DNA from: Legionella_A sp963772805
GTDB lineage: Bacteria; Pseudomonadota; Gammaproteobacteria; Legionellales; Legionellaceae
Assembly (NCBI GenBank): GCA_963772805.1
Contig: CAVYYU010000003.1
Coordinates: 1-64,000, forward strand
Reading direction: 5' to 3'
DNA length: 64,000 nucleotides
Below the pieces are notes generated by a model. That model was given only the letters and a program-made list of their open reading frames with translations. It did no database searches and had not been told where the DNA came from. Shown in pieces: positions 52,859 through 62,442 of this stretch. Position 1 is the stretch's first letter. Each line of letters opens with the position of its first letter. The translations under genes and the position numbers were made by a program.

Positions 52859-53116
52859 ATGATAAAGACTATTATCCAAAAACTTAAGGGTATTTTCACG
52901 GGCGGTACTAGTAATAAGAAAATATCTGGAACGATTAAATTTTTTGACCGAAAAAAACGGTTCGGCTTTATTATTGCGGGCAAAAATGAATATTTTTTCC
53001 ATGCTGCCGCAACCAGGCCAAGTGATTTCAAAGCGCTGCAAGATGGAGCGGCTGTAAGATTTAATGTTATACAAGGTAAAAAGGGACCGCAGGCTGATAA
53101 TATCGAAATAATTTAA
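52859..53116 (+). CDS. Cold-shock domain protein with N-terminal extension
   Basis: 85 residues. The cold-shock fold is marked by SGTIKFFDRKKRFGFIIAGK (RNP1-like KRFGFI) and EYFFHAAA (RNP2-like, FFH). The usual GYGFI is changed to RFGFI. A basic extension of about 22 residues (MIKTIIQKLKGIFTGGTSNKK) precedes the domain, which is absent from CspA. It probably binds single-stranded RNA or DNA. The ribosome site AGGAAAT is 8-10 bases before the ATG. Followed by a terminator. Confidence 0.87.
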   Translation: MIKTIIQKLKGIFTGGTSNKKISGTIKFFDRKKRFGFIIAGKNEYFFHAAATRPSDFKALQDGAAVRFNVIQGKKGPQADNIEII

Positions 53117-53197
53117 CTCCCTAATCTACTGGACAAATGTGGGTTGGCTTGCATCGCAACTTAACGTTTATCTGGGTCAAATGAGCATTTTGGAGGC

Positions 53198-53232
53198 GCG
53201 CCGCTTGGGTTGCAAAAGAACCCAAGCGGCGC
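53198..53232 (+). terminator. Terminator-like hairpin after the cold-shock gene
   Basis: A 14-base perfect stem (gcgccgcttgggtt / aacccaagcggcgc, 53198-53211 and 53219-53232) with a seven-base loop, followed by TGCTTCTT. Confidence 0.75.
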
Positions 53233-53324
53233 TGCTTCTTAAATTTGCCCTTATCAACAGCGGCCTGCTTGGCATAAGCTGTATTTCGCGTTAGGATAAT
53301 CTTTTTTTACACAGGGTAGGACGC

Positions 53325-54335
53325 ATGGAGCAAGTAGAGGTTTCTTCCGCAAATCAGGTGCAGCAGCAGTTTTTGCAGTTACGAACTTACCTAAATTCGC
53401 GCATTCTTGGCCAGCAGAGCTTGATATCACGCTTGGTCATTGCTTTGCTTGCCGATGGCCACTTGTTGGTGGAAGGCGCGCCGGGTTTGGCAAAAACGCG
53501 TGCTGTTAAAGAGTTGTCTAACGGTGTTGAAGGTAGTTTTCATCGCATCCAGTTTACGCCAGATTTATTGCCAGGTGATTTGACCGGAACCGACGTTTAC
53601 CGTCCGGAAGATGGGTCTTTCGTGTTTCAGCCTGGTCCTATTTTTCATCATTTGCTGCTCGCCGATGAAATTAACCGCGCACCGGCAAAAGTACAATCAG
53701 CGCTGCTGGAAGCAATGGCCGAGCGCCAAGTCACCATTGGCGGCAAAACCTATCCTTTGCCAGAGTTGTTTCTCGTGATGGCCACTCAAAACCCTATTGA
53801 ACAGGAAGGGACTTATCCATTACCGGAAGCGCAGCTTGATCGATTCCTGATGTATGTGAAGATTGGTTATCCTGATGCACAGATAGAGCATGATATTTTG
53901 ATGTTGGCTCGCCGCGAAGCCTTGGCCATCGTGTCTCCCGAAACGGACGTCACGACTAAAACGACGTTAACGCCATTGCCACAAAGTGTGCTGTTTGCGG
54001 CGCGCAGAGAAGTGTTAAATGTGCATACCAGCGATGCACTGGAAAATTACCTGGTGCAATTGGTGGTGGCAACACGAAATCCGCGGGTATACAGTGAGCA
54101 GTTGCACAGCTGGTTGCGTTATGGCGCAAGTCCGCGTGCGACCATAGCACTTGACCGATGTGCGAAAGCGCATGCGTGGCTTGCCGGACGTGATTATGTC
54201 ACTCCGGAAGATATCCATGTGATTGCGCATGATGTATTGCGGCATCGCATTTTATTGACGTTTGAAGCCGAAGCTGAAGGCGTGACCAGCGATGATTTTC
54301 TGGATGAGTTGCTGCGGCTAGTGGCACTACCCTAA
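53325..54335 (+). CDS. MoxR-family AAA+ ATPase
   Basis: 336 residues. Walker A GAPGLAKTR, Walker B LLADEINRAPAKVQSALLEA, EAMAERQVTIGG and sensor NPIEQEGTYPLPEAQLDRFL, all typical of the MoxR APE2220-type group. Such ATPases act with VWA proteins as chaperone-like assemblies. It is the first gene of a co-directional MoxR-Bat run to 60259. Confidence 0.93.
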   Translation: MEQVEVSSANQVQQQFLQLRTYLNSRILGQQSLISRLVIALLADGHLLVEGAPGLAKTRAVKELSNGVEGSFHRIQFTPDLLPGDLTGTDVYRPEDGSFVFQPGPIFHHLLLADEINRAPAKVQSALLEAMAERQVTIGGKTYPLPELFLVMATQNPIEQEGTYPLPEAQLDRFLMYVKIGYPDAQIEHDILMLARREALAIVSPETDVTTKTTLTPLPQSVLFAARREVLNVHTSDALENYLVQLVVATRNPRVYSEQLHSWLRYGASPRATIALDRCAKAHAWLAGRDYVTPEDIHVIAHDVLRHRILLTFEAEAEGVTSDDFLDELLRLVALP

Positions 54336-54373
54336 CGCGCCACCATGAATACGGCGAAGTTTTAGAGATAGTT

Positions 54374-55288
54374 ATGACTGATGGGGTTATTGCAGAGCTG
54401 AAGGAATTGATCGCCTTGCGGGGTGTTGCTCAAAATGTACGTTATCGTCCTGAAGGTCGGGTTATGCGTGCAGGAAGTCATTTGTCTAAGATGCGCGGTC
54501 GAGGTATGGATTTTTCCGAGGTACGTAATTATCAGGCCGGTGATGAGATAAGGCATATGGAATGGCGGGTAACTGCGCGCACCGGCAGGCCACATGTCAA
54601 ATTATATCAAGAAGAACGTGAAAGGCCGGTTGTAATCCTCGTTGATTTTAATCCCTCTATGTATTTTGGTACTCGTAAAGCATTTAAGTCAGTGGTGGCT
54701 GCACGTTTGGCCGCTATTCTGGCGTGGACCACGGTCAAGCATGGCGACAGACTTGGCGGTTTGCTTTTTTCTGCAATAAAACACAATGAGTTTAGTCCAC
54801 GCGGTCGAGAAATTGGTGTTTTACCTTTTTTGGCAGCGCTTAGCGACTATACTAGCCAATTTGATTCACGGTTTGATCAACTTCCAGGGCGAGTCTTAAG
54901 TGAAGAACTGTTGCGTCTACGACGTGTGGCCAGACCGGGCAGCTTGCTGATCTTGATTAGTGATTTTTATAATTTAGATGAAGATAGCGAGCGTCATTTA
55001 AGTCGCTTGCGCAGCCAAAATGATATCTTGGTTTACCATATTTGCGATCCCTTGGAGTTAGCGTCACCGAAGCCGCAGCAATATGCGATTACTGATGGCA
55101 GGCGGGAAATGGTGCTAGATATGACAGCAGATTCTGTCACCGCGGCCTATCAGCAGTATTGTGAGCAGCGTATTGCTATGTTGCGAGCCCAGTTTAAACG
55201 TTTGCAAATTCAATACGAACAGGTTACCGCTGAAACTGATTTGCCGCTGTTAGTGCGGCAAACATTTCCCCGGAGGTCGAATGTTTAG
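54374..55288 (+). CDS. DUF58 (VWA-like) protein of the MoxR/Bat operon
   Basis: 304 residues of the DUF58 family: GRGMDFSEVRNYQAGDEIRH followed by MEWRVTARTG and a VILVDFNPSM VWA-like metal site (DxNxS form). Its usual partner is MoxR, the gene upstream, separated by 38 bases. Role is probably a substrate adaptor or scaffold; biochemical function is not established. Overlaps the next gene by 8 bases. Confidence 0.9.
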   Translation: MTDGVIAELKELIALRGVAQNVRYRPEGRVMRAGSHLSKMRGRGMDFSEVRNYQAGDEIRHMEWRVTARTGRPHVKLYQEERERPVVILVDFNPSMYFGTRKAFKSVVAARLAAILAWTTVKHGDRLGGLLFSAIKHNEFSPRGREIGVLPFLAALSDYTSQFDSRFDQLPGRVLSEELLRLRRVARPGSLLILISDFYNLDEDSERHLSRLRSQNDILVYHICDPLELASPKPQQYAITDGRREMVLDMTADSVTAAYQQYCEQRIAMLRAQFKRLQIQYEQVTAETDLPLLVRQTFPRRSNV

Positions 55289-55913
55289 TGGATTGGGTTA
55301 TAGCCCAACAGGTTCAGTGCCTGGAGCTGCTTCATCTCGGGTCGCAACCCAATCTATGTTTCTTGGCTATATTTTTCGCCTTATATTTATGGGCTTGTTG
55401 TGCGCATGTTGCGGTGGCAGCTGGGCCGCGCCACCAAATGAATTGGCGCAGTTGCGCGATATTCACTTGCCGCAACCAGTTGGTTGGTGGCCTTTGGCGC
55501 CGGGTTGGTATGTGCTCGCCATTTTGGTTTTGCTGATGTTGTGCACGCTAGGTTATATGCTGCGCCGTTATTACCTAAATGGCCAAGGCAAGCGCCAGGC
55601 ACTGTTATTAATTACGTTGTATCAGCAACAACATGAGCGTGATGCGAATAGCCAATTGACCAGCGCGCGCGTATCAGAATTGTTAAAACGTGTGGCTCTA
55701 GTCTATTTTCCCAGAGAGCGTGTTGCAAGTTTACAAGGTGAGCGCTGGCTTGCTTTTTTGAATGAGACCGGTAAAGGGGTTAATTTCAATCTGGTTCGTT
55801 ATAACTTGCTTGAGCAGCCTTATCACCCTCATACGGGTCATGATAATTTGCATTTGCTGTTTAGTATGGCCAAAAAATGGATTAGCCAACGGGGAAAACC
55901 ATGTTTGAATTAG
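55281..55913 (+). CDS. DUF4381 membrane protein
   Basis: 210 residues: a first hydrophobic segment (about 26-48, possibly a signal), the DUF4381 mark LRDIHLPQPVGWWPLAPGWY, a membrane helix (about 80-100) and a basic soluble C-terminus. It is small and conserved in Bat operons of proteobacteria, with unknown function. Overlaps genes on both sides. Confidence 0.82.
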   Translation: MFSGLGYSPTGSVPGAASSRVATQSMFLGYIFRLIFMGLLCACCGGSWAAPPNELAQLRDIHLPQPVGWWPLAPGWYVLAILVLLMLCTLGYMLRRYYLNGQGKRQALLLITLYQQQHERDANSQLTSARVSELLKRVALVYFPRERVASLQGERWLAFLNETGKGVNFNLVRYNLLEQPYHPHTGHDNLHLLFSMAKKWISQRGKPCLN

Positions 55914-56926
55914 CGTTGCCATGGATTTTAATCTTGCTCCCCCTGCCGTTATTTATTTGGTTTTTTGTGCCACGCGCGCCGTTGCAGTTGCCTGCTGCGT
56001 TAAAAGTACCCTTTTTTAATGCGATGCACAGTATCGTCGATCAGGAAAAGTATCATCTGGTAAAACATACAAAAATAACCTTATTGTTATTCATCTGGTC
56101 ATTGCTGGTATTTGCCTTGGCCGGCCCTCGCTGGGTAGGTGAGCCGCAGCCGGTGACGCGCGAGGGTTATAACATCATGTTGGCGCTTGATCTATCCGGT
56201 AGTATGGAGTTAACCGATATGATGTTTCAGGGGCGCCCTGTTTCGCGACTAGCTGTGGTTAAGCGGGCTGCTGTGCAATTTGTGCAACAACGGATTGGTG
56301 ACAAAATCGGCTTGATTTTGTTTGGCACGCAAGCTTATTTACAAACGCCATTAACTTACGACCGTCAAAATATTTTGGCTCGTATTGACGATGCGACGGT
56401 GGGTTTGGCGGGTAAAACAACATCTATAGGCGACGCGCTGGGTTTGGCGGTCAAACGCTTGCAGAATGTTCCGCATAAAGGTCGCGTTATTATTTTGTTG
56501 ACGGATGGTGTCAATAACTCAGGCGTGTTAACACCTCTAAAGGCCGCTGAATTGGCGCGTTCCGATAACATCAAAGTGTATACCATTGGCTTGGGATCCG
56601 AAATTGATCCACAAGCTGTCGGTGGGCTTTTTTTAAGTATGAATGCCGCGGCTGAGCTCGATGAAGATACCCTAAAGGAGGTGGCGACAATGACGCGCGG
56701 TCGTTATTTCCGTGCCACCGACTTGAAATCGTTGCAAAGCATTTATCAAACAATTAATCAGTTGGAAATGGTTTCACAAAATCAGCAAACAGTTCGCCCC
56801 CAGCATGATTATTATCCTTGGCCGTTGGCATTGGCCTTGATCTTATTTCTATATTGGCTGGCTGAGAAGAGCGGTTTGTTTGTAGGTTTTAGGGTTCGCG
56901 CCCGGCGGGAGGTTGCTGAACAATGA
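55901..56926 (+). CDS. batA: VWA-domain membrane protein BatA
   Basis: 341 residues: N-terminal membrane helices (about 5-25 and 55-75), a VWA domain with intact MIDAS (LALDLSGSMELTD, then T in the LTYD region and DGVNNSG), and a C-terminal helix (about 305-325). The domain is periplasmic by topology. Bat proteins are named for Bacteroides aerotolerance; their molecular role is unclear. Overlaps the next gene by 4 bases. Confidence 0.88.
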   Translation: MFELALPWILILLPLPLFIWFFVPRAPLQLPAALKVPFFNAMHSIVDQEKYHLVKHTKITLLLFIWSLLVFALAGPRWVGEPQPVTREGYNIMLALDLSGSMELTDMMFQGRPVSRLAVVKRAAVQFVQQRIGDKIGLILFGTQAYLQTPLTYDRQNILARIDDATVGLAGKTTSIGDALGLAVKRLQNVPHKGRVIILLTDGVNNSGVLTPLKAAELARSDNIKVYTIGLGSEIDPQAVGGLFLSMNAAAELDEDTLKEVATMTRGRYFRATDLKSLQSIYQTINQLEMVSQNQQTVRPQHDYYPWPLALALILFLYWLAEKSGLFVGFRVRARREVAEQ

Positions 56927-57852
56927 CCGAGTTTCATTTTGTTCGACCATTTTGGTTGTTAGCCTTGTTGCCTTTGGCAACGCTTGCCTGGTTTTTGTGG
57001 CGACAAACGCCGGCAATGCAGGCCTGGAGCGAAGTTTGTGATCGTCATTTGCTCACGCATTTAATGCAGGCAAAAGAGCATAGCAAGCGCCGATTTTCAT
57101 TGGCCTGGCTATTAGCGAGTGCATTATTGATGATCATGAGTCTTGCCGGTCCCACCTGGTCACGCTTACCCGTACCTACTTATCAGCAAATCTTGCCGCG
57201 CGTGCTGGTGTTGGATATGTCGGATGCTATGTTGGCAAATGATTTGTCGCCGGACCGTTTAAGTCGCGCGAAGTTCAAATTGCATGATTTGTTGATGCGT
57301 CATGATGTGGGACAGTTTGGTTTGATTGTGTATACCGGTGAACCATTTATTGTATCCCCCTTGACTGATGATGGTGAAACCATTGATGCTCTACTGTCTT
57401 CGCTCTCTCCCGATATCATGCCTCTGCCAGGCCAGCGCCTGGATACGGCTCTGAATGAAGCAGGAAAGCTTATTGAGCAGGCAGGGTTTGGCCGTGGCGA
57501 GATTCTGGTACTCACAGCAGAGCCGCCTTCGTCTGATGCTATCGATGCAGCAAAGGATTTGGCGCGCCAAGGCTTGCATACGTCAGTAATGCCTGTCGTT
57601 GGCGATGATTCCGGCGATCCGGCATTTCAGCGTCTGGCGAGTGCCGGCAACGGTTTGCTTATTCCTCTGGCAGATACTCCCAGCGATTTGGAACAATGGC
57701 TAGCTGCTCCGGGTAGTCATCAGCAGTTTAGCGCAAGCCTGCAAAATGAGATTCCGGTATGGCGTGATCAGGGCCGTTGGTTTTTGTTGTTTGCCTTACT
57801 GTTGTTGCTGCCGGCATTTAGACGCGGCTGGTTGCAGAGGATTAATACATGA
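56923..57852 (+). CDS. batB: VWA-domain membrane protein BatB
   Basis: 309 residues, similar in layout to BatA but the VWA domain is degenerate: the MIDAS start reads VLDMSDAMLANDL, where BatA has DLSGSM, so the metal-binding DxSxS is altered (D-x-S-D-A). The remaining VWA strands (VGQFGLIVYTGEPFIVSPLT) are recognisable. The VWA copy may thus be non-metal-binding. Membrane helices at both ends. Confidence 0.83.
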   Translation: MTEFHFVRPFWLLALLPLATLAWFLWRQTPAMQAWSEVCDRHLLTHLMQAKEHSKRRFSLAWLLASALLMIMSLAGPTWSRLPVPTYQQILPRVLVLDMSDAMLANDLSPDRLSRAKFKLHDLLMRHDVGQFGLIVYTGEPFIVSPLTDDGETIDALLSSLSPDIMPLPGQRLDTALNEAGKLIEQAGFGRGEILVLTAEPPSSDAIDAAKDLARQGLHTSVMPVVGDDSGDPAFQRLASAGNGLLIPLADTPSDLEQWLAAPGSHQQFSASLQNEIPVWRDQGRWFLLFALLLLLPAFRRGWLQRINT

Positions 57853-58616
57853 GCCAGTATTTTAGGTTTGGTGCGCGCGCTATTTTTTTATTATTAACCC
57901 TAACACAGCATGGCTATGCATTCAGTTGGCGGGATCTGTGGGTTACGAAAAATCAGCAAGCGCAAATCATGATGAATAAAGGCCAGTATCTCCCGGCAAA
58001 AGAGACATTTGAGCGCAATGACTGGCGTGCTAGCGCCGCGTATCGCGCGGGCGAGTACGAGCTGGCCGCGAAAGTCTTCGAGCCCTTAAAAAATGAGCGC
58101 TCTTATTACAATCTGGGGAATTCGCTGGCACACATGGGGAAATATGAGCAAGCGATTAAGGCTTATAATCAAGCGTTAGCAATCAACCCTAATAATCAAG
58201 ATGCCCAGTATAACCGCAAGCTGGTAGATGATTTGCTTAAAAAAGACAAGCAAAATCAGGATAAGCAAAATCAGGACAAGCAAAATCAGGACAAGCAAAA
58301 TCAGGACAAGCAAAATCAGGACAAGCAAAATCAGGACAAGCAAAATCAGGACAAGCAAAATCAGGATAAGCAAAATCAGGACAAGCAAAATCAGGATAAG
58401 CAAAATCAGCAGGATAAGAACAAACAAGATAGCGAACAGAAAAAAAATAAACAACAACCTGAAAATAATCAAGACGTGACGCAATCCGAAGCTGCGCGTG
58501 AAAAACAACAAGCAAAAGAACAATGGTTACGCCTGATTCCTGATGACCCGGGTGGTCTCATGCGGGAAAAGTTTTTACGTGATCATCTGCGCCGACAACA
58601 TGGATGGTATCAATGA
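57849..58616 (+). CDS. batC: TPR protein BatC with long DKQNQ repeat
   Basis: 255 residues: signal peptide (to about residue 25), a TPR region (about 30-125, with YYNLGNSLAHMGKYEQAIKA and AYNQALAINPNNQDAQYNRK), then eleven copies of the pentapeptide DKQNQ (about 133-187), a charged tail and a short C-terminal domain (LIPDDPGGLMREKFLRDH). The repeat is strongly polar and probably unfolded or coiled. Overlaps both neighbours by 4 bases. Confidence 0.87.
   Translation: MSQYFRFGARAIFLLLTLTQHGYAFSWRDLWVTKNQQAQIMMNKGQYLPAKETFERNDWRASAAYRAGEYELAAKVFEPLKNERSYYNLGNSLAHMGKYEQAIKAYNQALAINPNNQDAQYNRKLVDDLLKKDKQNQDKQNQDKQNQDKQNQDKQNQDKQNQDKQNQDKQNQDKQNQDKQNQDKQNQQDKNKQDSEQKKNKQQPENNQDVTQSEAAREKQQAKEQWLRLIPDDPGGLMREKFLRDHLRRQHGWYQ
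58245..58409 (+). repeat. 15-base tandem array, eleven copies, inside batC
   Basis: Eleven in-frame copies of gacaagcaaaatcag (some gat) with almost no divergence, unlike the older propeller repeats at 8371-9198. Length change by slippage would move in five-residue steps and keep the reading frame. Confidence 0.93.
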
Positions 58617-60259
58617 AACGTTATCTATTGCTCATTTTATTATTTTTTTGCATCGAAGAAATATCATTTGCAGCGATCACCATGCAAGTTGATCCGCCTG
58701 CCATACAGCTTAGTGAAACGTTTCACCTGGTTTTAACCATGGATGATGCGCAGGCAAGGGGGGTGCCAGACCTGACTGTCCTGGATCGGGATTTCATTAT
58801 CATGGGCACTGAGCGCAGCATGAACTACACCCTCGTTAATGGGCAGGCGCACTCAGTGAGTCAATGGTCTGTGCTTTTGCGAGCGAAGAAGACTGGGGTT
58901 ATCCCAATACCTGCGATCCCCATCGGTCAACAGCAAAGTATGGCAACTAGCATCGACGTGACGGCGGATAAAGTTACGCCCAGCAACAATAATCAGATTG
59001 TTGGTGATGAAAGTGCGGTGATGCTCAAAACCGCAGTAAGTCAAAATAACCCGTATGTTAATCAGCAAGTTATTTATATCGTCAGATTATATAACAGCCA
59101 ACGCCTGCTGGATGCTGAGTACCAGCCGCCAAGCGTGGAGGATGCTTTACTCATTCCCATAGGCGATGGACGTCGCTATCAAGCCAATGAAAATGGTCGA
59201 ACCTACGCCGTTGAAGAGCAGCAGTATGCGGTTTTTCCACAAAAAAGCGGTGAGCTGCAGATTGAGGCGCCATCGTTCAATGCCTTGGCTTATGATGTGG
59301 TACCGCACCGCCTTAATATCAAAGGCGAGACCGTTAAATTAGTTGTGCAACCCATGCCTGCAAATTATAGCGGACAACGTTGGTTGCCAGCAAAACAGGT
59401 TACGCTCAAAGAGCAATATGATAAAAACAGCACAACGTTGCTGCAGGGTGGTACATTAGTACGTACGGTAACTCTGCAGGTGGTGGGTATGCCGGCACAA
59501 TTGCTGCCGACGTTAACGTTTGCTGCCAGTAAAGATTTTAATGTGTATCCTGAAAAAGCCGATGAGAATAACACCGCCAGGCAACAGGAATTAATCGGGA
59601 CAACTACGGTCAAAGTGACCTATTTGTTGAGTAAGCCTGGACAGATAACCATACCCGAATTGCAGGTGCCTTGGTTTAATACCGTGACTGGTAAAGAAGA
59701 AATGGCAACATTGCCGCCCAAGACAATTGCAGTCGATGCCAAATCGCCACCGTCATCGCAGGCGACGCCAGTCGATTCATCGGGCAAAAAAACGACTGAA
59801 TTGGCCACACCGTCTGCTTCGCCCAACGTCCCGTATAAATCATCAAACACGATAGCTTGGTGGTTGGCGCTGGGCTTCGCTGCTGCCTGGTTAATTACAC
59901 TTGGGTTAGGACTGTATCGCCGTAAGCCATTTTCCCGCGGTGAAGTGCGCGCGGCACTTAAGACGCTGCAAGAAGCTTGTGTACAGAATAATCCTGCGCT
60001 TGCGCAGGAGGCAATATTGAGTTGGGCAATGTCGCAATGGCCAAATGCGAAATTATTAAACATGGATGATGTGGCAAGGTATGTACATGATCCGCAACTT
60101 AAAAAACAACTCATGTTGCTGACGCAGGTGCTTTATAGCCAGAACAAACAAATGTATTGGCGCGGTGATGAATTATGGCGCAGAATCGATGGCTATCGGC
60201 ATAAAGAAGCTAGCGCAAAAATCAAACCCCGGGATTTGCCACCTATCAATCCGATTTAA
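58613..60259 (+). CDS. batD: BatD/oxygen-tolerance family protein
   Basis: 548 residues from the ATG at 58613 (an ATG at 58604 is also in frame). Signal peptide, three or so beta-sandwich domains (MQVDPPAIQLSETFHLVLTM, NNPYVNQQVIYIVRLYNSQR), then one membrane helix (about 417-437) and a cytoplasmic C-terminal domain (RGEVRAALKTLQEACVQNNP). This is the BatD layout. Last gene of the Bat group; a nine-base gap separates it from the SulP gene. Confidence 0.88.
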   Translation: MKRYLLLILLFFCIEEISFAAITMQVDPPAIQLSETFHLVLTMDDAQARGVPDLTVLDRDFIIMGTERSMNYTLVNGQAHSVSQWSVLLRAKKTGVIPIPAIPIGQQQSMATSIDVTADKVTPSNNNQIVGDESAVMLKTAVSQNNPYVNQQVIYIVRLYNSQRLLDAEYQPPSVEDALLIPIGDGRRYQANENGRTYAVEEQQYAVFPQKSGELQIEAPSFNALAYDVVPHRLNIKGETVKLVVQPMPANYSGQRWLPAKQVTLKEQYDKNSTTLLQGGTLVRTVTLQVVGMPAQLLPTLTFAASKDFNVYPEKADENNTARQQELIGTTTVKVTYLLSKPGQITIPELQVPWFNTVTGKEEMATLPPKTIAVDAKSPPSSQATPVDSSGKKTTELATPSASPNVPYKSSNTIAWWLALGFAAAWLITLGLGLYRRKPFSRGEVRAALKTLQEACVQNNPALAQEAILSWAMSQWPNAKLLNMDDVARYVHDPQLKKQLMLLTQVLYSQNKQMYWRGDELWRRIDGYRHKEASAKIKPRDLPPINPI

Positions 60260-60268
60260 GGTAATACA

Positions 60269-62425
60269 ATGGCTCAGATAAGGAAGTATGTGTCGTGGCG
60301 CATGATGGCGATAAAACGCTACTTCCCTTTTCTGGCATGGCTTCCGGAGTTGCGGCGATGGCCGACGCTGCGTGCGGATATAATCGCGGGCCTGACCGTA
60401 GCGATGTTGCTTATTCCGCAATCGATGGCCTATGCACATTTAGCAGGCCTACCTGTTTCGGTGGGTTTATATGCGGCATTTTTACCGCCAATTGTTGCCG
60501 CACTCTTTGGTTCTTCCCGTTATCTATCAACAAGTCCTGTACCTGTAACTGCATTGCTGATGGCTTTGGCATTGCAGCCACTGGTTGCTATTGGCACACC
60601 TGAGTATATGCAATATGTGGTGTTACTAACGCTTTTAGCAGGCCTTATTCAATTAGCGCTAGGCATACTGCGTTTTGGCATCGTCATTAATTTTGTCTCT
60701 TATCCGGTTATTTTAGGCTTTGTCAATGCGGTTGTTATCATCATCGCGGGGTTGCAGCTGGCTAACCTGCTTGGTGTGCATGCGATTGCGGCACCACATT
60801 ATTATCAGACCATTGCGCAGGTTTTATCAGATGCCGTTGTGAGTATTCACTGGCCAACTGTGGGGCTGGGTGCTGTGGCTTTTGTGATTATGGTTGGTGG
60901 GCGTTGGTTATGGCCGCAGTTACCCGTAACCCTGGTTGCGGTCGTAGTGACAACGGTTATTGCATGGCTAAGTGGCTATGAAAAACTGGAAACCATCAGT
61001 GTTAATCAAATTTTCAATCGCCCCACGCAGGAATCGCTAGTTCATTATCAACGTTATCCGCAAGAGCTGAAGCAGTTATTGGCCGAGATAGCCAAGGCCA
61101 AAGAAGACGCTGAAACGGTCATGAAGATTTCAGGCTCGAGTAGTGATGCAACCGATGAGGCGCTGAATAAGGTAACGCAGGCTCAGTGGCAGCTTGACCG
61201 TCAGGTAGCCCGTCATAATGAGGAAACCGGAGAATTAGGCCGCTTACGCTTGCGTCGTGTGCAGACGAAGGATGCGCCGATATTATTTTTTGTTGATGGA
61301 GAGATATCGCCGATTGGCAAAGTTGATATGAACAAGTGGGAAATAGCTGAGTTTCTGAAAAAGGGGGTATTGCAGTTAAGAACAGGTGGCGCGGTTGTGG
61401 GGGACATTTTACCCGGATTACCGGCTTATAGACCGATTGTTTTTAATTTGGATGTCGTGTCACGATTATTTATGGCCGCGCTGGTTATTGCTTTAGTTGG
61501 CTTCGCTGAAGCAATATCAATTGCGAAACGTATCGCTACGCAAACGCGACAGTCTTTGGATGTTAATCAGGAATTATTGGGTCAAGGTTTGGCGAATTGC
61601 GCCGGTAGTTTTTTTCAGGCCATGCCAGTTTCAGGTAGTCTCACGCGTTCAGCGATTAATTTTGATGTGGGGGCTAAAACTGGGTTTTCGTCAGTTGTTG
61701 CCGGTTTGCTGGTGATGATTGTATTGTTATGGTTGACCCCCTTATTTTATTATTTGCCCTATGCCACGCTCGCGGTTGTTGTCATTGTCAGCGTATTTGG
61801 ATTGCTTGATCTGAAAGAAATGTGGCGGGTGTGGAACGTTAGTCGTAATGAAGGATTGGTGGCGGTAGCGACATTTATTCTAACGTTGGTTTTGGCGCCA
61901 CAATTGGCTCATGCGGTCATACTAGGCATGCTGCTGTCACTGGGTGTTTATCTCTATGAAACCATGAGCCCGCGTTTTGTTGAGTTGGTGCCAAATCAGG
62001 ATGGTTATTTAGTTGAGCTGCTCAATGGTGATATCAGCAACCACTGTCGACTTACTAGCTTGTTGCGATTTAATGGCTCACTATACTTTGCAAGTGCGGC
62101 CTATTTTGAAGAGAAAATATTACAGCTGGTCGCTGAAAAACGTAAATTACGATACATCATTCTTGATTGTTCCCGAATTAACAAGCTGGATGCCAGTGGC
62201 TTGGAAACGCTGAGCAATATTTGCTCGCGTTTGCAGGATGCGGGCATTAAGATATGGTTTACGCGCGTAAGGTCGCAGGTGCTTGCCGTATTAAAACGGG
62301 GCGGGCTTTTTGAACAATTGGGTGAAGGTCTTTTTTTTAAAAACAATGAACTCGCTTTGGTGGAACTTGCGAAACATCTAGGTGAAAAGCATATGACGAC
62401 TTGCCCCTTGACGCGCAAAATTTGA
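60269..62425 (+). CDS. SulP-family anion transporter with internal insertion
   Basis: 718 residues. The N-terminal signature ADIIAGLTVAMLLIPQSMAYAHLAG is standard, followed by about eleven to twelve membrane helices and a C-terminal STAS domain (about 560-700, RYIILDCSRINKLDASGLET). Between residues 241 and about 376, where family members have a short loop, there is an extra 120-130-residue segment that is mostly polar and helical (QELKQLLAEIAKAKEDAE and on). Substrate could be sulfate, bicarbonate or another anion; sequence does not say. A RBS-like TAAGGTAAT precedes the ATG. Confidence 0.9.
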   Translation: MAQIRKYVSWRMMAIKRYFPFLAWLPELRRWPTLRADIIAGLTVAMLLIPQSMAYAHLAGLPVSVGLYAAFLPPIVAALFGSSRYLSTSPVPVTALLMALALQPLVAIGTPEYMQYVVLLTLLAGLIQLALGILRFGIVINFVSYPVILGFVNAVVIIIAGLQLANLLGVHAIAAPHYYQTIAQVLSDAVVSIHWPTVGLGAVAFVIMVGGRWLWPQLPVTLVAVVVTTVIAWLSGYEKLETISVNQIFNRPTQESLVHYQRYPQELKQLLAEIAKAKEDAETVMKISGSSSDATDEALNKVTQAQWQLDRQVARHNEETGELGRLRLRRVQTKDAPILFFVDGEISPIGKVDMNKWEIAEFLKKGVLQLRTGGAVVGDILPGLPAYRPIVFNLDVVSRLFMAALVIALVGFAEAISIAKRIATQTRQSLDVNQELLGQGLANCAGSFFQAMPVSGSLTRSAINFDVGAKTGFSSVVAGLLVMIVLLWLTPLFYYLPYATLAVVVIVSVFGLLDLKEMWRVWNVSRNEGLVAVATFILTLVLAPQLAHAVILGMLLSLGVYLYETMSPRFVELVPNQDGYLVELLNGDISNHCRLTSLLRFNGSLYFASAAYFEEKILQLVAEKRKLRYIILDCSRINKLDASGLETLSNICSRLQDAGIKIWFTRVRSQVLAVLKRGGLFEQLGEGLFFKNNELALVELAKHLGEKHMTTCPLTRKI

Positions 62426-62442
62426 TTACAGAGGACACCCGG

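Noticed and set aside
58245..58409. Array as a CRISPR
   Set aside because: Contiguous 15-base units without spacers, in frame inside a gene; no cas genes present.
58176..58523. Minus-strand and other-frame proteins of repeated I/L or CPDFA units
   Set aside because: They read the DKQNQ array in other frames; repeats always give open shadows. BatC on the plus strand fits the operon.
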